Made by a program: the position numbers and the translations under genes. The notes under the pieces were generated by a model. The model ran no database searches. It had not been told where the DNA came from and saw only the letters and a program-made list of their open reading frames with translations. Positions 34,997 through 43,978 of a DNA stretch of 64,000 nucleotides are shown one piece after another (position 1 is the first letter of the stretch; each line of letters starts with the position of its first letter). The stretch comes from Roseitalea sp. Its GTDB lineage: Bacteria > Pseudomonadota > Alphaproteobacteria > Rhizobiales > Rhizobiaceae. The stretch spans positions 62,001-126,000 of the forward strand of contig JAEPON010000011.1 of the NCBI GenBank assembly GCA_017642895.1, given 5' to 3'.

Positions 34997-36434
34997 TGCG
35001 ATCAGTCAACGCACCCATCTGCTTCGTTCGTTGTGGGCGGCGCCTTTCCGAACGGCTGTCGTTAGAGGAGTTTGCCTCAACAACACTTGGGCTGACCCTG
35101 CTGCTTGTTTCGACGCTGCACACGGCTGATTTCTGTCCAGCTTTCGAGTCCGCAGGAGCCTTGGATTGATTCAGCGCATCGGCGATATGGTTGGCTATCC
35201 GATCTGATGCTGCCCTCAGGGGGCTGGCATCAAGATGGGCATAGCGCTCGGTTGTGGCCGCCTGTTTATGACCGAGTAGGGCTCCGACAATTGGGAGCCC
35301 CATGCCGGCGCTTGCACCGACTGACGCAAAGCTGTGGCGGAGATCATGGAGGCGGACATCATCGATGTTGGCGTGTCGGCGCACGGCCCGCCATGGTTTG
35401 TTGAGATCAGCCAGCGGCTTCTGGACTAAACATCCATCGGGATCGATGTCGCGTTGGTCACTCGGAAACACGAATGGGCCGTTCCGAACTTGGCGCTGGA
35501 GTATGTCGTGCGCTTGCCGGTTTAGTACGACCGCCCTGGCACCGGTCTTGCTGTCCGCCAGGAACAGAAGTCCGCGTTCCAGATCCACTTCCTTCCACGT
35601 CAGATGCAGGATCTCGCGCAGACGGCAACCGGTGAAGATCAGCATGCGGATCGCGTCGATGGCCGTGCTTGAGAAGACGGTCGTTTGGTTCTCTGGCTTT
35701 GGTGCATGCTTGGATTGTCTCTCCTTGGTCAGATTGGCCCAGGGAATCCCATCGGTTTCAGCTAAACGTAGCGCTTCGCCGAGCCGCATGAATTCGTCGA
35801 CGGACAGATAACGCTCGCGTCTGGGCTCCTTGAACGATCGAATTCCTCTTGTCGGATTGAAGTCTTCAGACACCAGCCCCGCCTCTTGGGCGTAGCGGAA
35901 TACGGCAGACACCGTCTCCAACGTTCGGTTCGCCATGACCTTTGACTTGCCGCCGATCGCGTTGTGCATAGCGGCGACATCGACGCGCACAATCTCGCTG
36001 ATCTTCAACGAGCCGATGGTCGGGTTGGCATGGCGACGGATGTTGATCTCGTAGTTCCTGATGGTTGCCTGTTTCAAACGGCGGGGCGCTTCGTCGTCGA
36101 GATAGCGTTGCGCCATTTCCTTGAAGGTTGGCATCTTGCGATCGGCATCACGCTCAACGCTGGGGTCGATGCCGAGGCGGACTTCGGCCAGCTTGGTTCG
36201 TGCAACATCGCGGGCTTGCTCGCAGGTGACCGTTCCAACGCGACCGATCGACAGCCGCTTCTTGGCGATGCGCCGGCCGCCGCTTCCAGGCCGGTACTCG
36301 ATGATGAACGACTTGTGGCCGGTCGGCGAAACACGAACGCCGAAGCCGGCCAGATCGCGGTCATAGACCGTGTAGATGCGATCGCGTGTTTCGAGCTTGT
36401 CGATGACGCGCTTTGTGATGCGCAACGATGGCAT
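34977..36434 (-). CDS. int: Tyrosine recombinase (DUF4102-type integrase)
   Basis: 485 aa. N-terminal arm-binding DUF4102 domain (MPSLRITKRVIDKL, then YDRDLAGFGVRVSPTGHKSF), SAM-like core-binding domain, and catalytic domain with TGCRLREILHLTWKEV (Arg), HDLRHSFAS (His-Arg) and GHKQAATTERYAHLD (Tyr nucleophile). The roughly 50-residue polar C-terminal tail is longer than usual. It sits 165 bp from a tRNA-derived attachment site and points into the island. I chose ATG 36434; upstream in-frame sequence lacks similarity. Confidence 0.92.
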   Translation of the reverse strand: MPSLRITKRVIDKLETRDRIYTVYDRDLAGFGVRVSPTGHKSFIIEYRPGSGGRRIAKKRLSIGRVGTVTCEQARDVARTKLAEVRLGIDPSVERDADRKMPTFKEMAQRYLDDEAPRRLKQATIRNYEINIRRHANPTIGSLKISEIVRVDVAAMHNAIGGKSKVMANRTLETVSAVFRYAQEAGLVSEDFNPTRGIRSFKEPRRERYLSVDEFMRLGEALRLAETDGIPWANLTKERQSKHAPKPENQTTVFSSTAIDAIRMLIFTGCRLREILHLTWKEVDLERGLLFLADSKTGARAVVLNRQAHDILQRQVRNGPFVFPSDQRDIDPDGCLVQKPLADLNKPWRAVRRHANIDDVRLHDLRHSFASVGASAGMGLPIVGALLGHKQAATTERYAHLDASPLRAASDRIANHIADALNQSKAPADSKAGQKSAVCSVETSSRVSPSVVEANSSNDSRSERRRPQRTKQMGALTDRITASGI

Positions 36435-36598
36435 TGGTGGCTCCACACCGGGCATCCCGTGTCGCCACCATGTCGCCACCGTGCACGAAATCGGGATCAA
36501 TCGTCAGAAATTGGAAGCCGACAATAACACAAGAGAATCAGTTAGTTAATGAACGCACAGCCATTGCGCGCCACTTCCAGAAATGGCCCCGGAAGCGA

Positions 36599-36643
<45 letters not shown>

Positions 36644-36736
36644 TTTCATTCAAAATAACCTTGATAAATCAGCTCCTTAGATAGAAGGCTGATCGGATTC
36701 AGAATCGCGCCTCAATTAAATCAACAATTTAACTTT

Positions 36737-36760
36737 GCAGGTTCAAATCACCCGCAACCA
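36737..36760 (+). repeat. Second, decayed copy of the tRNA 3' end
   Basis: GCAGGTTCAAATC followed by ACCCGCAACCA, i.e. the T-arm and acceptor end of the same initiator tRNA with four bases lost. It lies 94 bp beyond the first copy, suggesting an earlier or nested insertion at the same target. Confidence 0.6.
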
Positions 36761-36890
36761 ACCCACGATTACATCCTATCCAGACCGCGATGTCGCGCCA
36801 TCACCCCGCAGATGTTGGATGTCCAAGGTCAGCGACTGTGTATGGCTCCCCAAACTATCGCTTGGCCTTGAGTGTAGCGATGCCGGCAAT

Positions 36891-36915
36891 TGGCGGCATT
36901 CCGGACATAAGGATT
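36891..36915. repeat. Short dispersed repeat, copy 1
   Basis: TGGCGGCATTCCGGACATAA here nearly matches TGGCGGCATTGCGGACATAG at 50569-50588. Both copies are intergenic. Confidence 0.35.
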
Positions 36916-37100
36916 AGTAGAGGTGTGGGATTTACGAGACCTTCGGCTAACGGCGAACTCTAGTAGAAATGGGCGGGACAAGGAAGTTGGCTGTGGTTGC
37001 AAACAGACTGGACGCCGGGGCGGAAAGCGGGCCTTTGCCGCATTGCAATAGTCGCTGCACATCAACTTGTCCTTTGACGCGTTTGAGGTTTGGATAGCAC

Positions 37101-38585
37101 TCAGACACCCACGGCGGCCACCGATTCAGTGGCGTGGGACGGCATCTCCGATTGGGTCCCCGCGACCGTGCGGAACGCCTGTCCCACACCAATCAGGACA
37201 GGTTCCTCGTAACCGAGGGCAACTGATCCCATTTTCATGTTTCCGATCGTCCCACGCCACCGCCGCTCTTCGGGGCGAGATATCGCCGACACGATCACAA
37301 CGGGCGTTTGCGGTGACAAGCCTTGTGTGGTCAGGCGCACAGCAATTTCTGCCGCCGTTCGTGCGCCCATGTAGAAGATGGTTGTCGCGGTCGGATCAGC
37401 GACGGCTCGCCAGTCGATATCCATCGGAAGCGCACCCTTGCGGCTGTGGCCTGTCACAAAGCGCACTGATTGTGCAAAGTCGCGATGCGTCAGCGATACC
37501 CCGAGCGACGCGGCCATTGCCAATGCCGATGTGATCCCCGGAACGACATTAACCGGGATGTTTTCAGCCTGGAGGCGAGCAGTTTCCTCTCCACCCCTCC
37601 CAAAAATCATCGGATCCCCGCCCTTGAGCCGAATGACGTGTTTGCCTGACTTGGCGAGCGTCACCATCATCTCGTTGATGTCATCCTGCTTGCAGCTCTC
37701 GCGTCCGCCACGTTTACCGACCAGCATGCGTTTGGCTTCGCGGCGCGCCAGTTCTAACACGTCCGGCGAAACCAAATCGTCAAACAGGATCACATCGGCC
37801 GCTTGAAGGGCGCGCACTGCCTTGAGTGTCAGGAGCTCGGCGTCCCCCGGCCCGGCGCCAACCAGGGTCACGCGCCCGGCGAACGTGCTTTCGGAACATG
37901 ACAGGCGTTCGCTTTCGGCGATCAATTCGCCAGCCGTGGCAACATCCGCCTGACCAGAAAAGGCGCGATCAACGAAGCCTTCCCAAAAAACGCGGCGTTG
38001 CGGTGCGGGTATGAGGCGTTGGCTGACATCGGCGCGCACGTCGCGGGCAAGCTGGGCCCAGCGTTGCAGTGATTTTGGCAAAAGTGTCTCGATACGCCGG
38101 CGGATAGCCTGACCCAAAATCGGCGCCGCGCCATCTGTGGAAATGCTGACGATGGCCGGCGACCGATTAACGATGGAGCCGAACTGGAACTCACAGTAGG
38201 CCGGCTTGTCGATGACATTGACCGGCACGCCGGCTGCTCTTGCAGCGCAATAAAACGCCTGCGCCTCACCATCCGTCCGGGCATCGGCAATCGCGATCTG
38301 CATCCCATTGAAACTATCGCCGGCCCAGGTCCGACGGTGCCAGCGATACCGATCAGCATCGAGCAAGCTTTCAAAAGCCGGATCGAGTTCGGCGGCGTAG
38401 ATTTCAACGAATGCGCCTGCTGCCGCCAGAAGGTGCGCCTTCCACGCGGCCGCATCGGTTCCGCCAGCCACGAGCACATGCTTGCCTTTGAGCTTGTAGA
38501 ACACCGGCAGCACGGCCAGATCGCCAATCCGCTCCTGCCCTTTCCGTGCGCGATTTTTACTCGGCTGCGACGAGACGATGCGCAT
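37101..38585 (-). CDS. cysG: Siroheme synthase CysG (fused)
   Basis: 494 aa trifunctional enzyme making sirohaem for nitrite reductase NirB. The N-terminal precorrin-2 dehydrogenase/ferrochelatase part has LPVFYKLKGKHVLVAGG and INRSP-like VNRSPAIVSISTDGAAP. The C-terminal uroporphyrinogen-III methyltransferase part has VTLVGAGPGDAELLTLKA, RLKGGDPMIFGRGGEE and VVPGITSALA. The start at 38585 lies inside the nasA 3' end (29-bp overlap); earlier in-frame sequence is only nasA antisense-free overlap without similarity. Last gene of the nitrate operon. Confidence 0.92.
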   Translation of the reverse strand: MRIVSSQPSKNRARKGQERIGDLAVLPVFYKLKGKHVLVAGGTDAAAWKAHLLAAAGAFVEIYAAELDPAFESLLDADRYRWHRRTWAGDSFNGMQIAIADARTDGEAQAFYCAARAAGVPVNVIDKPAYCEFQFGSIVNRSPAIVSISTDGAAPILGQAIRRRIETLLPKSLQRWAQLARDVRADVSQRLIPAPQRRVFWEGFVDRAFSGQADVATAGELIAESERLSCSESTFAGRVTLVGAGPGDAELLTLKAVRALQAADVILFDDLVSPDVLELARREAKRMLVGKRGGRESCKQDDINEMMVTLAKSGKHVIRLKGGDPMIFGRGGEETARLQAENIPVNVVPGITSALAMAASLGVSLTHRDFAQSVRFVTGHSRKGALPMDIDWRAVADPTATTIFYMGARTAAEIAVRLTTQGLSPQTPVVIVSAISRPEERRWRGTIGNMKMGSVALGYEEPVLIGVGQAFRTVAGTQSEMPSHATESVAAVGV

Positions 38586-41205
38586 CGATGATCTCCGTGA
38601 TTTCGGCTTTGCATGAACCGCAGTTTGTGCCCGCTTGTGTTGCCCGACCGACTGCCTCAACGGTGTGGCAGCCCGAACGGACCGCTCCGGCAATGTCGTT
38701 GATGCCAACGGACATGCACGAACAGACAATGGCGCCCTTTTCAGGCATATCTGCGGCTGGTCGGCCCGCCAGCACGCGCCAACGGTCCTTCACCGTTTCG
38801 AATTCGGTCGTGATAAGGCCGCTCGCCCATGAACGTGATACTTCGACTGGCGAAGAGGCCATGTATGCGGCGGCCTGCATGGTGTCGCCGACAAAGTGTG
38901 CCGCGCGCCAGAAGCCGCGATGGGCATCGGAAGCCGACAGATGTTTGCCTCCAGCGGCCACGAGATCCGACAGAAAATCCGCGGGCTTATCGGGCATATC
39001 GCAAAGCGCAAACTCCAGACGCCAGCCGTTCTCAGTCTTCGCGAGCGCCCAATAATCCAGGCCGTCGGTGTCGGGCTTTCGCCGCGAGACCATGAAGCCG
39101 TGCGCCTCCATTGCGGCTTTCTCAACGGAAATGATCGCACCTTTCAACGCCGGCTGACCGGAAAACTGGTCGGTCGCGGGAGGCACCAGTGCACCAACCC
39201 GTGCCGCCGACGCATATTGGTCATTCCAGTGCATCGGCACAAAGACATGCCCGCTCATCTGGTCAGGCGTGATCAGCGCGCGAGCAATGACCGATACGCC
39301 CTGTCCTTTGAGGTGCACCAGGTCCGCGTGCGCGATCGATAGCCGCGCCGCATCGCAGGGATGGATTTCGCAATATGGTTCTGACATGTGTGCATTGAGG
39401 CGTGCCGCCTTGGCCGTGCGTGTCATGGTATGCCACTGGTCGCGCACGCGGCCGGTGTTGAGTCTGAACATGGACGATTGGGCGATCGTCGTGGGCGGAT
39501 TAACGGCGACAAAGCGCGCCTTGCGATCGGGCGTATAGAAGAACCCGTTGGCGAAGAATCGTGTCTGCCTTGACGGGTCAAACCGCCGGATTTGCGGCCA
39601 TTGGAATGGCGGCAAAGCCTTGTATTCTTCGACACCTACCGTCGAAACCGCTCCCAGATGGAGATCGCGATCGTCTTCGTTTTCGATCGCGGTCAGCGCG
39701 GCAAACTCGCGGAAGATGGTTGCCGCGTCCCGATAAGCAAACGCATCGCCAAACCCCATGCGGCTGGCCACTTCGGCCAACTGCCACCAGTCGGCTTTCG
39801 CCTGGCCCGGTGCGGGAAGGAAAGCGCGCTGACGGGAGATGCGCCGCTCCGAGTTCGTAACGGTCCCGTCCTTTTCGCCCCAGCCAAGCGATGGAAGCTT
39901 AACATGTGCATGGCGGGTCGTATCCGTCTTGGCCATCACATCGGAGACGACGACGAAAGGGCAGTTGGCGATAGCGGCTTCCACGGTGTCGGCATCAGGC
40001 ATGGAAACGACCGGGTTCGTCGCCATGATCCACAACGCCTTGATGCGCCCATCCCCAACTGCCTGAAACATGTCAACGGCCTTCAGGCCCGGTTTCCCGG
40101 CCAGGTTTGCCGTGTTCCAGAAGGCGGCCACGCGCGCACGATGCATCGGGTTCTCGATGTCCATATGTGCAGCGAGCATATTGGCAAGACCGCCGGTCTC
40201 ACGCCCGCCCATGGCGTTGGGTTGTCCGGTTAAGGAGAACGGTCCCATGCCAGGCTTCCCGATACGGGCAGTCGCCAGATGACAATTGATGATCGCGTTG
40301 ACCTTGTCGGTGCCGACAGCCGACTGGTTGACGCCCTGACTGTAGGCGGTGACAACCTTCTCGTGATCGGACCAGAGCCTGTAGAACGCCTCGACCTCGC
40401 TGGCGCCAAGGCCGGTGGCTTGCGCAACCGCAGCTACGCTCCAAGGGCCTGCCGCGTCCATGGCGCTTTCAAAACCGCTCGTATGTGCGGCGATCCAATC
40501 TGAATCGGCATGGTCTCGCTGGTCCAACCACCTCAGGAGACCATTGAAAAGCGCGCCATCGCTGTCGGGTTCGATTGCCAGGTGCATGTCGGCGAGATCG
40601 GCCGTCTTTGTTCGGCGTGGATCGACAAGCACGACACGCATATCGGGGCGCTTGGCTTTTGCCGCCGCAACTCGCTGGTAGAGAACCGGATGGCACCACA
40701 GCAAGTTGGAGCCGACGAGGACGACAATGTCGGCCAACTCCAAATCTTCATACACGCCCGGCACTGTATCAGTGCCGAAGGCGCGTCGATGACCGGCCAC
40801 CGATGACGCCATGCAGAGGCGCGAATTTGTGTCGATGTTGCCGGAACCGATGAACCCCTTCATCAGCTTGTTGGCAACATAGTAATCCTCGGTAAGGATT
40901 TGCCCGGAGACGTAGAACGCAACGCTGTCCGGCCCGTGCTCGGCAATCGTGTCGACGAACCGTTCAGCCACCAGATCGAGCGCGCCGTTCCAGTCGGAAG
41001 GTTTGCCGTGAATTTCCGGAGCGAGCAGTCGGCCATCAAGGTCGATCGTCTCGCCAAGCGCGGAACCCTTTGAACATAAACGGCCAAAATTGGCCGGATG
41101 ATCCGGATCGCCGGCGACCTCAACCGTTCCATCCGCCTGCTTGCGTGCGATGACACCGCAGCCGACACCGCAATAGGGGCAGGTTGTTTTGACCCCCTGG
41201 CTCAT
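38557..41205 (-). CDS. nasA: Assimilatory nitrate reductase catalytic subunit
   Basis: 882 aa molybdopterin oxidoreductase. The N-terminal 4Fe-4S site has C9-x2-C12-x3-C16 and a fourth Cys in RLCSKG. The Mo-bisPGD body includes MASSVAGHRRAFG, YSQGVNQSAVGTDKVNAI and the RVRDQWHTMTRT segment. The C-terminal 60 residues add a BFD-like 2Fe-2S domain (VCSCMSVG and TNCGSCKAEI). It reduces nitrate to nitrite in the cytoplasm. The ATG is 1 bp after the nirD stop. Confidence 0.93.
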   Translation of the reverse strand: MSQGVKTTCPYCGVGCGVIARKQADGTVEVAGDPDHPANFGRLCSKGSALGETIDLDGRLLAPEIHGKPSDWNGALDLVAERFVDTIAEHGPDSVAFYVSGQILTEDYYVANKLMKGFIGSGNIDTNSRLCMASSVAGHRRAFGTDTVPGVYEDLELADIVVLVGSNLLWCHPVLYQRVAAAKAKRPDMRVVLVDPRRTKTADLADMHLAIEPDSDGALFNGLLRWLDQRDHADSDWIAAHTSGFESAMDAAGPWSVAAVAQATGLGASEVEAFYRLWSDHEKVVTAYSQGVNQSAVGTDKVNAIINCHLATARIGKPGMGPFSLTGQPNAMGGRETGGLANMLAAHMDIENPMHRARVAAFWNTANLAGKPGLKAVDMFQAVGDGRIKALWIMATNPVVSMPDADTVEAAIANCPFVVVSDVMAKTDTTRHAHVKLPSLGWGEKDGTVTNSERRISRQRAFLPAPGQAKADWWQLAEVASRMGFGDAFAYRDAATIFREFAALTAIENEDDRDLHLGAVSTVGVEEYKALPPFQWPQIRRFDPSRQTRFFANGFFYTPDRKARFVAVNPPTTIAQSSMFRLNTGRVRDQWHTMTRTAKAARLNAHMSEPYCEIHPCDAARLSIAHADLVHLKGQGVSVIARALITPDQMSGHVFVPMHWNDQYASAARVGALVPPATDQFSGQPALKGAIISVEKAAMEAHGFMVSRRKPDTDGLDYWALAKTENGWRLEFALCDMPDKPADFLSDLVAAGGKHLSASDAHRGFWRAAHFVGDTMQAAAYMASSPVEVSRSWASGLITTEFETVKDRWRVLAGRPAADMPEKGAIVCSCMSVGINDIAGAVRSGCHTVEAVGRATQAGTNCGSCKAEITEIIDAHRLVAAE

Positions 41206-41206
41206 G

Positions 41207-41527
41207 TCACAGGCCCAGCAGCACCGTGTCGCCATCTGATTTCACCGGAAATGAGCGCGTATGACCCTCGTCAGCACCTTGCGCCTCACCGTTTTCCAGC
41301 GAGATGACCCAGTTGTGAAGCGGGCACGTTACACACCCATCGTGCACGATACCCTGCGAAAGCGGACCGTTTTTGTGCGGGCACTTGTCTTCAAGTGCAA
41401 ACACCCGGTCATCGCTTGTGCGGAAGATCGCGATGGTCATATCGCCATTCTTCACACAGCGAGCGCCTCGGCGCGGGATATCGGATATCATACCAACGGC
41501 AACCCAGTTCTTTGTCACGGCATTCAT
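41207..41527 (-). CDS. nirD: Nitrite reductase small subunit
   Basis: 106 aa Rieske-type protein. The ligands C-x-H and C-x2-H are present in DKCPHKNGPLSQG and VTCPLHNWVISLENG. It partners NirB in NADH-dependent nitrite reduction to ammonium. Its start overlaps the nirB stop as ATGA, and nasA follows immediately. Confidence 0.92.
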   Translation of the reverse strand: MNAVTKNWVAVGMISDIPRRGARCVKNGDMTIAIFRTSDDRVFALEDKCPHKNGPLSQGIVHDGCVTCPLHNWVISLENGEAQGADEGHTRSFPVKSDGDTVLLGL

Positions 41528-43974
41528 TCGGCAGCCTCCAGTGGAAGGGTGGCGAGCGGACTGAACTCGTGCTTGTCCTTGCCGGACACTCGCTCATTCC
41601 ACGGATCGACCTGGGCGAATTTCTGGGAGTAAACGAAGCGATCGAAATAGGCCCTGCGCTTGTCCGTATCCTCCATGATTTGGCGGCGCACCTCGTCATG
41701 TCCGATGCGCTTCGCCCATTTGTAGATCCGTTCGAGATAGTGGCCTTGCTCCCGATACATTTGCGTGAGCGCCACAATGTGTTCGAGGGCCTCGTCCTCG
41801 GTTTTCACAAGGCCCAGCACTTCCGTGCCTTTGATGTCGAGCCCCGCCGCACCGGCAAAGTGGATCTCGTATCCGCTGTCCACGCACACCACGCCGACAT
41901 CTTTGCAGGTTGCCTCCGCGCAATTGCGCGGGCAGCCCGAGACCGCCATTTTGACCTTGGCCGGGGTCCAGGAGCCCCACATGAACTTCTCGATGCGAAC
42001 GCCGAGGCCGGTTGAGTCCTGCGTGCCAAACCGGCACCAGTCGGTGCCGACACAGGTTTTGACCGTCCGCAGACCCTTCGCATATGCGTGGCCTGACACG
42101 AATCCGGCTTTGCCCAGATCCTGCCAAACGGCGGGAAGGTCATCCTTCTTGATGCCTAGCATGTCGATACGCTGGCCGCCGGTCACCTTGACAGTCGGGA
42201 TGTTGAACTTGTCGACGACGTCGGCAATAGCCCGCAACTCCTTGGACGAGGTCTGTCCGCCCCACATGCGCGGAACCACCGAGTAGGTGCCATCTTTCTG
42301 GATATTGGCGTGCGCACGCTCGTTGATGAACCGCGACTGATAGTCGTCGGCATACTCATCGGGCCATTCACACACGAGGTAATAGTTGAGCGCTGGCCGA
42401 CACTTGGCGCACCCGCATGATGTCTTCCATTCCAGCTCCTGCATGACAGCCGGAATGGTCTTCAGATTCTTCGCCTTGATCAGGCGGCGCACATCGCCGT
42501 GGCCCAGATCGGTGCAGCCGCACATCGGTGTAACGGCCGCGGGATTGTAGGCATCGCCGAGCGTCAGCGCGAGCAGTTGCTCGACCAGACCCGTGCATGT
42601 GCCGCACGAGGCCGATGCCTTGGTGTGGGCGCGTACATCGTCAGGCGATGCCAGCGCCTTGTCGCCGATGGCAGAGACGATCGTGCCCTTGCAAACACCG
42701 TTGCAGCCGCAGATTTCTGCGTCATCGGGCAATGCTGCAACGGCCGCCATAGGGTCCAGTGGTTCTGCACCCTGATAGGCTTGGCCGAAGATGAGGGTAT
42801 CCCGCATCTCGGAGATGTTTGTTCTTCGCTTGATCAAGTCGAAGAACCAGGGACCATCGGCGGTATCGCCATACATGACGGCGCCGACGATCCGGTTGTT
42901 CTTCAACACAAGCCTTTTATAGACGCCCGCATTCGCGTCACGCAGGACGATTTCCTCCCGGTCGTCGGCTTCGGCGAAATCGCCGGCCGAGTAGAGGTCG
43001 ACGCCCGTCACCTTGAGCTTGGTGGCCAAGTCCTTGGGAATGAACGACGACGAGCCGCCAAGCAGATTATCGGCCAGAATGTCGGCCTGCTCGTAAAGCG
43101 GTGCGACCAAACCAAACAGATGCCCTTCAAGATCAACGCACTCTCCCAGCGCAAAAATATCTCTGTCACCAAGTGTGCGCATGTCCGGTGAAATTGAGAT
43201 ACCGCGAGCAATCTCCATTCCCGCATCGCGTGCCAACCGGACTTCAGGGCGGATGCCGACGGCCATGACGACAAGATCGGCCTCCAAACCGGTATTGTCT
43301 TCCAGCATGACACCCTCGACATGATCGGTTCCAACGATGGCGGCGGTCGATGCCTCGGTGATGATGGTGATGCCTTTGGATTCAAGATCTTTCCTGAGAA
43401 GATACCCAGCCGTCTCGTCAAGTTGGCGTTCCATCAGGTGACCCATCAGGTGCAGGACCGTGACCGTCATGCCTCGTTCAGCAAGGCCGGCCGCAGCTTC
43501 CAGTCCCAGCAATCCCCCGCCGATGACAACAGCATTGCCGCCCTTTGCGGCTGCCTCAATCATCGTGTTGGTGTCATCAAGATCGCGATAGGTGACGACA
43601 CCGGGCAGATCCTTTCCCTCGACAGGAATGATGAAGGGTGCCGATCCGGTCGCGATGACGAGCTTGTCGTAAGAGACGGTGCCGTTTTGCCCGGCCACTG
43701 TTTTTGCTGACCGGTCGATTGCCGTGACCGCTTCGCCAAACCGCGTGGTGACCCGGTTATGCTCATAGAACGCATCATCATGGATCACGATTTCTTCATA
43801 GGTTTTGTCGCCCGACAGGACAGGTGACAGCATGATGCGATCGTAGTTTCCGCGTGGCTCGGCGTTAAAGAGCGTGATGTCGTAGGCATTCGGGTCGCGT
43901 TCGACCAGCCGTTCAATCAGCCGGCCTGACGCCATTCCCGCGCCTATGATGACGAGATTTTGCTTATCGGCCAT
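41524..43974 (-). CDS. nirB: Nitrite reductase large subunit, NADH-dependent
   Basis: 816 aa. N-terminal FAD/NADH module (LVIIGAGMASGRLIERLVE, VVIGGGLLGLEAAAGLAE), a BFD-like 2Fe-2S region (ICGCNGVCKGTI, ASCGTCTGLVEQLL) and a C-terminal sirohaem/4Fe-4S part (TCVGTDWCRFGTQDS and VSGCPRNCAEATCKDVG). It reduces nitrite to ammonium in the cytoplasm and needs sirohaem from CysG. I chose ATG 43974, 4 bp after the transporter ATPase stop. Confidence 0.94.
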   Translation of the reverse strand: MADKQNLVIIGAGMASGRLIERLVERDPNAYDITLFNAEPRGNYDRIMLSPVLSGDKTYEEIVIHDDAFYEHNRVTTRFGEAVTAIDRSAKTVAGQNGTVSYDKLVIATGSAPFIIPVEGKDLPGVVTYRDLDDTNTMIEAAAKGGNAVVIGGGLLGLEAAAGLAERGMTVTVLHLMGHLMERQLDETAGYLLRKDLESKGITIITEASTAAIVGTDHVEGVMLEDNTGLEADLVVMAVGIRPEVRLARDAGMEIARGISISPDMRTLGDRDIFALGECVDLEGHLFGLVAPLYEQADILADNLLGGSSSFIPKDLATKLKVTGVDLYSAGDFAEADDREEIVLRDANAGVYKRLVLKNNRIVGAVMYGDTADGPWFFDLIKRRTNISEMRDTLIFGQAYQGAEPLDPMAAVAALPDDAEICGCNGVCKGTIVSAIGDKALASPDDVRAHTKASASCGTCTGLVEQLLALTLGDAYNPAAVTPMCGCTDLGHGDVRRLIKAKNLKTIPAVMQELEWKTSCGCAKCRPALNYYLVCEWPDEYADDYQSRFINERAHANIQKDGTYSVVPRMWGGQTSSKELRAIADVVDKFNIPTVKVTGGQRIDMLGIKKDDLPAVWQDLGKAGFVSGHAYAKGLRTVKTCVGTDWCRFGTQDSTGLGVRIEKFMWGSWTPAKVKMAVSGCPRNCAEATCKDVGVVCVDSGYEIHFAGAAGLDIKGTEVLGLVKTEDEALEHIVALTQMYREQGHYLERIYKWAKRIGHDEVRRQIMEDTDKRRAYFDRFVYSQKFAQVDPWNERVSGKDKHEFSPLATLPLEAAE

Positions 43975-43978
43975 GAGC

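Larger units (their letters stand above)
36644..37100. other. Non-coding stretch downstream of the island
   Basis: No gene is supported between the att site and cysG. It contains the decayed second tRNA 3' copy (36737-36760) and a short repeat shared with 50569-50592 (see separate entries). Confidence 0.5.
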
